Positions 32,479-35,718 of a stretch of DNA of 35,718 bases are shown here, piece after piece (positions within the stretch are counted from its first letter, which is position 1; every line of letters begins with the position of its first letter). Origin of the DNA: an uncultured Bacteroidales bacterium. GTDB taxonomy: Bacteria; Bacteroidota; Bacteroidia; Bacteroidales; UBA932. Made by a program: the position numbers and the translations under genes. The stretch lies in NCBI GenBank assembly GCA_949294195.1, contig CASFGK010000025.1:1-35718 (forward strand), read 5' to 3'. The notes below the pieces were generated by a model. It ran no database searches and was not told the origin of the DNA. It was given only the letters and a program-made list of their open reading frames with translations.

Positions 32479-33546
32479 TTATTTGATCCTGTACGGCTGG
32501 TTTTCATACAGGACATATTTTTTTGCCTTTCGTATCCATTTCTGTTCTTCGGTTTTCATGTGCTCTCTGGCATCATCGGCCGATACGTCCCCGGTGACAA
32601 AACCTGCAAGCACAGGATCCGCGAGCTTTGAAAAAAAACCTTCATCTAGCCCGAACACCGGATACCTCTCATGAAAATGCCTCATCAGCTGGAGAGTGTG
32701 CATAAGAGAATGGTATTCGGCGCCAGGCTCGAGGATTATCTGGTATCCGAAACATTTCTGACCGGCATATCTGCCGCATGCGGGAGTGAACGAGCATGGT
32801 CTTAAAAGAACGCCTGAGGGCTGCGGAAGCGGGTCATAACGGTCCGTCTTGATATACGGCGCACCTATATATTCATATGGCCGGGATGTGCCTATACCGG
32901 GAGTGACATTGGTATTGTTCCACAAGCCTCCCCCGCTGTACATGTCACAGGTGAAAAGCCCGGGAATGTCTGAAGCCGGTGCTACAGTCCACGGCATGAG
33001 CCTGCGTACGGACTCCGAGGCAAGGGCGGAAACCACATGGAGAGGATATTTTGCACCGATTTCGTTATGATACAGATTTGCCAGTTCGCCGAGTGTAAGT
33101 CCATGCCTGTGGGCGACTTTAGGAACAAATTGCTCACTTTTCCCGACCGGCATCGATCCTTCTACGGTACGTCCTGCCGGATTCATATGATCGACAATAT
33201 AGAGGGAAGGTGCACAGTCACCGAGTTCCTTCATGACGGACATCAAACGGAATACATCTCTGGTGTAGTTGAAATACCTGGCTCCGACATCCTGGATTTC
33301 CACTACTACTGCAGCAAGGTCTTTCAGTTCATCCGTCGTGAATTCGATGTGGTTCGTATCCGGAGCAAGTTCGGTATCCCTCGGAGAAAAAATCCTGGCA
33401 AGATTGCCCCGTTCCCTGAAAAGATCATACAGATACCGGCCTTTGTCGGCATCCCAGCTGTTCTGAGTACAGAAGCAGCCGACTTTTCCCTCGACAAGGG
33501 ATTTGTCCAGCTGCTCATCCAAAGGTGTTGTCCTGAAAGAAAACAT
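32479..33546 (-). CDS. DUF1343 / NamZ-like protein, cytosolic and divergent
   Basis: The 355-residue protein matches DUF1343, a family that includes NamZ, an exo-beta-N-acetylmuramidase that releases MurNAc from peptidoglycan fragments. Recognisable blocks are IQDVGARYFNYTRD (about 84-97), a VDHMNPAGR block where many members have DRPNP, and NNTNVTPGIGTSRPYEYIGAP. It differs from the usual form in two ways. There is no signal peptide, so it should be cytosolic. In addition, the FxPEHG block I recall from the family reads FSPRDT at 53-58. It may therefore act on a different substrate, or not as an enzyme. It starts only 3 bases after the glmM stop, suggesting joint expression with amino-sugar metabolism. 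Confidence 0.8.
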   Translation of the reverse strand: MFSFRTTPLDEQLDKSLVEGKVGCFCTQNSWDADKGRYLYDLFRERGNLARIFSPRDTELAPDTNHIEFTTDELKDLAAVVVEIQDVGARYFNYTRDVFRLMSVMKELGDCAPSLYIVDHMNPAGRTVEGSMPVGKSEQFVPKVAHRHGLTLGELANLYHNEIGAKYPLHVVSALASESVRRLMPWTVAPASDIPGLFTCDMYSGGGLWNNTNVTPGIGTSRPYEYIGAPYIKTDRYDPLPQPSGVLLRPCSFTPACGRYAGQKCFGYQIILEPGAEYHSLMHTLQLMRHFHERYPVFGLDEGFFSKLADPVLAGFVTGDVSADDAREHMKTEEQKWIRKAKKYVLYENQPYRIK

Positions 33547-33549
33547 CCT

Positions 33550-35004
33550 TTATTCCTTTATTATGTCCTGTGCTATCCTGATGATCTCTTCAGCAAGTTT
33601 TTCCGCCCGGCCGGCATCAGGAGCCTCCGCATAGATTCTGATGATAGGTTCTGTATTGGACTTTCTCAGATGGACCCATTTCTTCTCAGCCTCAAATGAA
33701 ATCTTGACCCCGTCAATATCGTTGATGTTTTCTGAGGAATATATTTCCTTCATCTTGTTCAGTATCTTATCTATCAAGGACTTGTCGGAAAGCTGTATCT
33801 TGTTCTTCGCGATAGTGTACTGAGGGTATGTCTTAAGAAGCTCCGTGACCTTGCATTTTCTGTATGCAAGATTCGTCAGGAAAAGCGCTATTCCCACCAT
33901 TGCGTCACGTCCGTAGTGCAGGGCCGGATATATTACGCCTCCGTTGCCTTCTCCGCCGACAAGCGCTCCGCATTCCTTCATTTTGGTCGTCACATTGACT
34001 TCTCCGACCGCAGCGGTAAAGTATTCACCTCCGAATTTTTCGGTGACATCCCGTAAAGCCCTGGATGAGGACAGGTTTGAAACAGTGCAGAACGAATATG
34101 GAGCGGAAAGTTCTTCAAGAGAACGCCCTGTCACGGAAGCTTTGCCGTAAATCCTTGAAAGGAGATAGTCAGCCACACTGACAAGTGTATACTCTTCTCC
34201 GAAAGGTGTTCCGTCCTCGCATATGAGTGCCAGCCTGTCCACGTCCGGATCTACGGAAATTCCAAGATCTGCATGATTCTTCACCACGGCTTCGGAAAGA
34301 CCGGCAAGGTTTGCCGGGAGCGGTTCCGGATTGTGGGCAAAATGCCCGTCCGGTGTACAGTTCAGCTCTATACATTCCACGCCGAGCCTCTTCAACAGCC
34401 TCGGCATTATGATTCCTCCTACAGAGTTTACGGCATCCAGAACGACCTTGAATCCGGCTTTTTTCACAGCCTCGGCGTCTACTGCTTCCAATGCCAGCAC
34501 CGCATCAATATGCCTGTCGGTAAAATCCGACTCGCAGACTTCTCCCAACTGTTCCACAGGAGCAAAGTCAAAAGACCCGTTCTCGGCACATTCAAGTATA
34601 GCAGCGCCTTCGTCTGCATTGAGGAACTCCCCTTTTTCGTTAAGCAGCTTGAGTGCATTCCACTGCATGGGGTTATGAGATGCCGTCAGGATGATTCCTC
34701 CGTCAGCTTTTTCGAATATCACAGCCATTTCCGTCGTCGGGGTAGAAGCAAATCCGGCTTTTACCACGTCCACGCCACAGGATATAAGCGTCCCGCAAAC
34801 GATATTCTCAACCATTTCTCCCGAAATCCGGGCATCTTTACCCACGACTACACGGTAACGCCCGCCTTCAGGTTCAGACCTGCGCTCCCTGAGTCTGACA
34901 CAATACGCATACGTGAATTTCACTATGTCCACCGGAGTAAGCGCCTCACCTGGCCGGCCTCCTATCGTACCCCTGATTCCCGAAATAGATTTTATAAGTG
35001 TCAT
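33550..35004 (-). CDS. glmM: Phosphoglucosamine mutase GlmM
   Basis: GlmM converts glucosamine-6-phosphate to glucosamine-1-phosphate, on the way to UDP-GlcNAc for peptidoglycan and lipopolysaccharide. The start is placed at the ATG at 35004 (MTLIKSISGIRG), giving 484 residues; an upstream in-frame TTG at 35040 would overlap the promoter. The catalytic phosphoserine is Ser109 in TASHNP, the metal site is DPDVDR (Asp252, 254, 256), GGEGNGG is the sugar-binding loop, and RKSNTEPIIR is the phosphate-binding loop. All four domains of the alpha-D-phosphohexomutase family are intact. A phosphomannomutase specificity cannot be strictly excluded. The DUF1343 gene follows by 3 bases. Confidence 0.9.
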   Translation of the reverse strand: MTLIKSISGIRGTIGGRPGEALTPVDIVKFTYAYCVRLRERRSEPEGGRYRVVVGKDARISGEMVENIVCGTLISCGVDVVKAGFASTPTTEMAVIFEKADGGIILTASHNPMQWNALKLLNEKGEFLNADEGAAILECAENGSFDFAPVEQLGEVCESDFTDRHIDAVLALEAVDAEAVKKAGFKVVLDAVNSVGGIIMPRLLKRLGVECIELNCTPDGHFAHNPEPLPANLAGLSEAVVKNHADLGISVDPDVDRLALICEDGTPFGEEYTLVSVADYLLSRIYGKASVTGRSLEELSAPYSFCTVSNLSSSRALRDVTEKFGGEYFTAAVGEVNVTTKMKECGALVGGEGNGGVIYPALHYGRDAMVGIALFLTNLAYRKCKVTELLKTYPQYTIAKNKIQLSDKSLIDKILNKMKEIYSSENINDIDGVKISFEAEKKWVHLRKSNTEPIIRIYAEAPDAGRAEKLAEEIIRIAQDIIKE

Positions 35005-35041
35005 TGCAATAATTTTTTTATGAGAAAAAAGCACAATCAAA

Positions 35042-35073
35042 CAAAAATACTACAAAGAGGATGTTTTTACAAA
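35042..35073 (-). promoter_or_regulatory. Promoter of glmM
   Basis: On the minus strand TTTG (forward 35070-35073) is followed after exactly 20 bases by TATTTTTG (forward 35042-35049). It supports the ATG at 35004 as the glmM start, with a leader of about 30 bases. Confidence 0.7.
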
Positions 35074-35081
35074 TTTTATAG

Positions 35082-35089
35082 TACTTTTG
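35082..35089 (+). promoter_or_regulatory. Promoter -7 element for the DUF486 gene
   Basis: TACTTTTG fits TAnnTTTG and lies 75 bases before the ATG at 35164. Its upstream region overlaps the divergent glmM promoter, and no clear TTTG box is seen there. Confidence 0.5.
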
Positions 35090-35163
35090 CAGCCGCTTTC
35101 CGCGAAAAGCAATGTAAACCAAGTAAAACCGGTCGGCCATATCCGACACAAGCTACCTGAACA

Positions 35164-35532
35164 ATGAAAGCAGTCTGGACAATACTTCTGCTGATTACTT
35201 CGAATATCTTCATGACGTTCGCCTGGTACGGACATCTGAAACTGCAGGAAATGAAAATCTCTTCAAGCTGGCCGCTCATCCTCGTTATTCTCTTCTCATG
35301 GGCAGTCGCATTCTTTGAATACTGCGCACAGGTACCCGCCAACAGAATCGGGTTCAACGGCAACGGCGGACCGTTCACGCTCATGCAGCTGAAAGTCATC
35401 CAGGAAGTCATCTCCCTGACAGTGTTCACTGTAATCGTGACACTGCTTTTCAAAGGCCAGGGACTTCAGTGGAACCATCTTGCGGCATTCATCTGCCTGA
35501 TAATGGCTGTTTTCTTCGTCTTTCTGAAATAA
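35164..35532 (+). CDS. DUF486 / DMT-superfamily small membrane protein
   Basis: The 122-residue protein has four hydrophobic helices (about 4-24, 36-53, 77-96 and 103-121) and matches DUF486, a small branch of the drug/metabolite transporter superfamily. The conserved stretches TFAWYGHLK, FFEYCAQVPANRIG and FTLMQLKVIQEVISL are present. Members are inner-membrane proteins of unknown substrate. The gene stands alone between glmM (divergent) and a tRNA gene that has its own promoter. Confidence 0.9.
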   Translation: MKAVWTILLLITSNIFMTFAWYGHLKLQEMKISSSWPLILVILFSWAVAFFEYCAQVPANRIGFNGNGGPFTLMQLKVIQEVISLTVFTVIVTLLFKGQGLQWNHLAAFICLIMAVFFVFLK

Positions 35533-35555
35533 AATAAATGAAAGGCGTAAAAAAA

Positions 35556-35587
35556 TTTGGAAGTAAGGAAAACTTGACATATCTTTG
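35556..35587 (+). promoter_or_regulatory. Promoter of the tRNA-Glu gene
   Basis: TTTG at 35556-35559 and TATCTTTG at 35580-35587 are exactly 20 bases apart, a full match to the Bacteroidota consensus. Transcription should begin about 12 bases before the mature tRNA. Confidence 0.8.
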
Positions 35588-35605
35588 CAGTCCCAAAAAT
35601 AAAAC

Positions 35606-35677
35606 GCTCGGCTCGTATAACGGTTAGTACTCAAGATTCTCAATCTTGCAATCGGAGTTCGATTCTCCGGCCGAGTA
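35606..35677 (+). tRNA. tRNA-Glu (anticodon CTC)
   Basis: The 72-base sequence folds into a full cloverleaf. The acceptor GCTCGGC pairs with GCCGAGT (one G-T pair), and there is a 3-bp D stem. The anticodon stem CAAGA/TCTTG has loop TTCTCAA with CTC at 35639-35641, and the T stem is CGGAG/CTCCG with loop TTCGATT. The anticodon reads GAG codons (Glu). The discriminator is A and no CCA is encoded, so CCA must be added enzymatically. Confidence 0.95.
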
Positions 35678-35682
35678 CAAAG

Positions 35683-35715
35683 AAAGGCTCCTAATCATCT
35701 GATTAAGAGCCTTTT
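35683..35715 (+). terminator. Rho-independent terminator after tRNA-Glu
   Basis: AAAGGCTC (35683-35690) pairs with GAGCCTTT (35707-35714), with a further TAATC/GATTA stem inside, and a run of four T residues. It begins 5 bases after the tRNA. Confidence 0.85.
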
Positions 35716-35718
35716 GAT

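Noticed and set aside
35005-35040. Extended glmM start at TTG 35040
   Set aside because: It would overlap the expected transcription start of the glmM promoter; the ATG at 35004 begins with the conserved MTLIKSISGIRG.

Overview
This window comes from a Bacteroidota genome, most likely a gut-type member of the order Bacteroidales; the genus cannot be settled from the sequence. The evidence is the gene content: a seven-gene V-type ATPase operon with DUF2764, DUF4493/PCMD surface lipoproteins, a Wzi-family outer-membrane protein, DUF4301, and recF next to a DUF721 gene. Promoters also fit the Bacteroidota form (TTG or TTTG, a spacer, then TAnnTTTG), and Shine-Dalgarno sites are scarce.

Layout. 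1-146: structured GC-rich edge and a bidirectional terminator. 147-4300 (minus): recF, DUF721/DciA-like, pdxB and DUF4301, probably one transcript. 4417-5827 (plus): a membrane-anchored TPR protein and yebC. 5952-8600 (plus): a solitary tyrosine recombinase followed by a Wzi-family outer-membrane barrel. 8690-10977 (plus): carboxyltransferase (mmdA/pccB type), a 73-residue unknown protein and a biotin carrier, closed by a strong terminator. 11171-18565 (plus): V-type ATPase operon E, DUF2764, A, B, D, I, K. 18665-26835 (minus): five-gene operon of four lipoproteins built from DUF4493, FN3-like and PCMD modules plus one outer-membrane barrel. 27084-31237 (plus): parE, a PlsC-like acyltransferase and an acyl-CoA/ACP ligase. 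31303-32376 (minus): rpsF-rpsR-rplI with a hairpin in the leader. 32479-35004 (minus): glmM and a DUF1343 (NamZ-like) protein. 35164 to the end (plus): a small DUF486 membrane protein and tRNA-Glu(CTC) with a terminator.

How the parts relate. The carboxyltransferase/biotin-carrier cluster and the V-type ATPase lie side by side. The ATPase K subunit keeps all the side-chain Na+ ligands known from Enterococcus hirae NtpK, so this ATPase may be sodium-coupled; the Na+-pumping decarboxylase beta subunit is not in the window. The lipoprotein operon is the least characterised part and the best candidate for an undescribed surface system. Its proteins form a graded series of module combinations, and two share an almost identical C-terminal PCMD module. 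Most other genes are core housekeeping functions. No CRISPR array, insertion sequence, prophage or recognisable defence system was seen. No gene-free stretch exceeds 300 bases.
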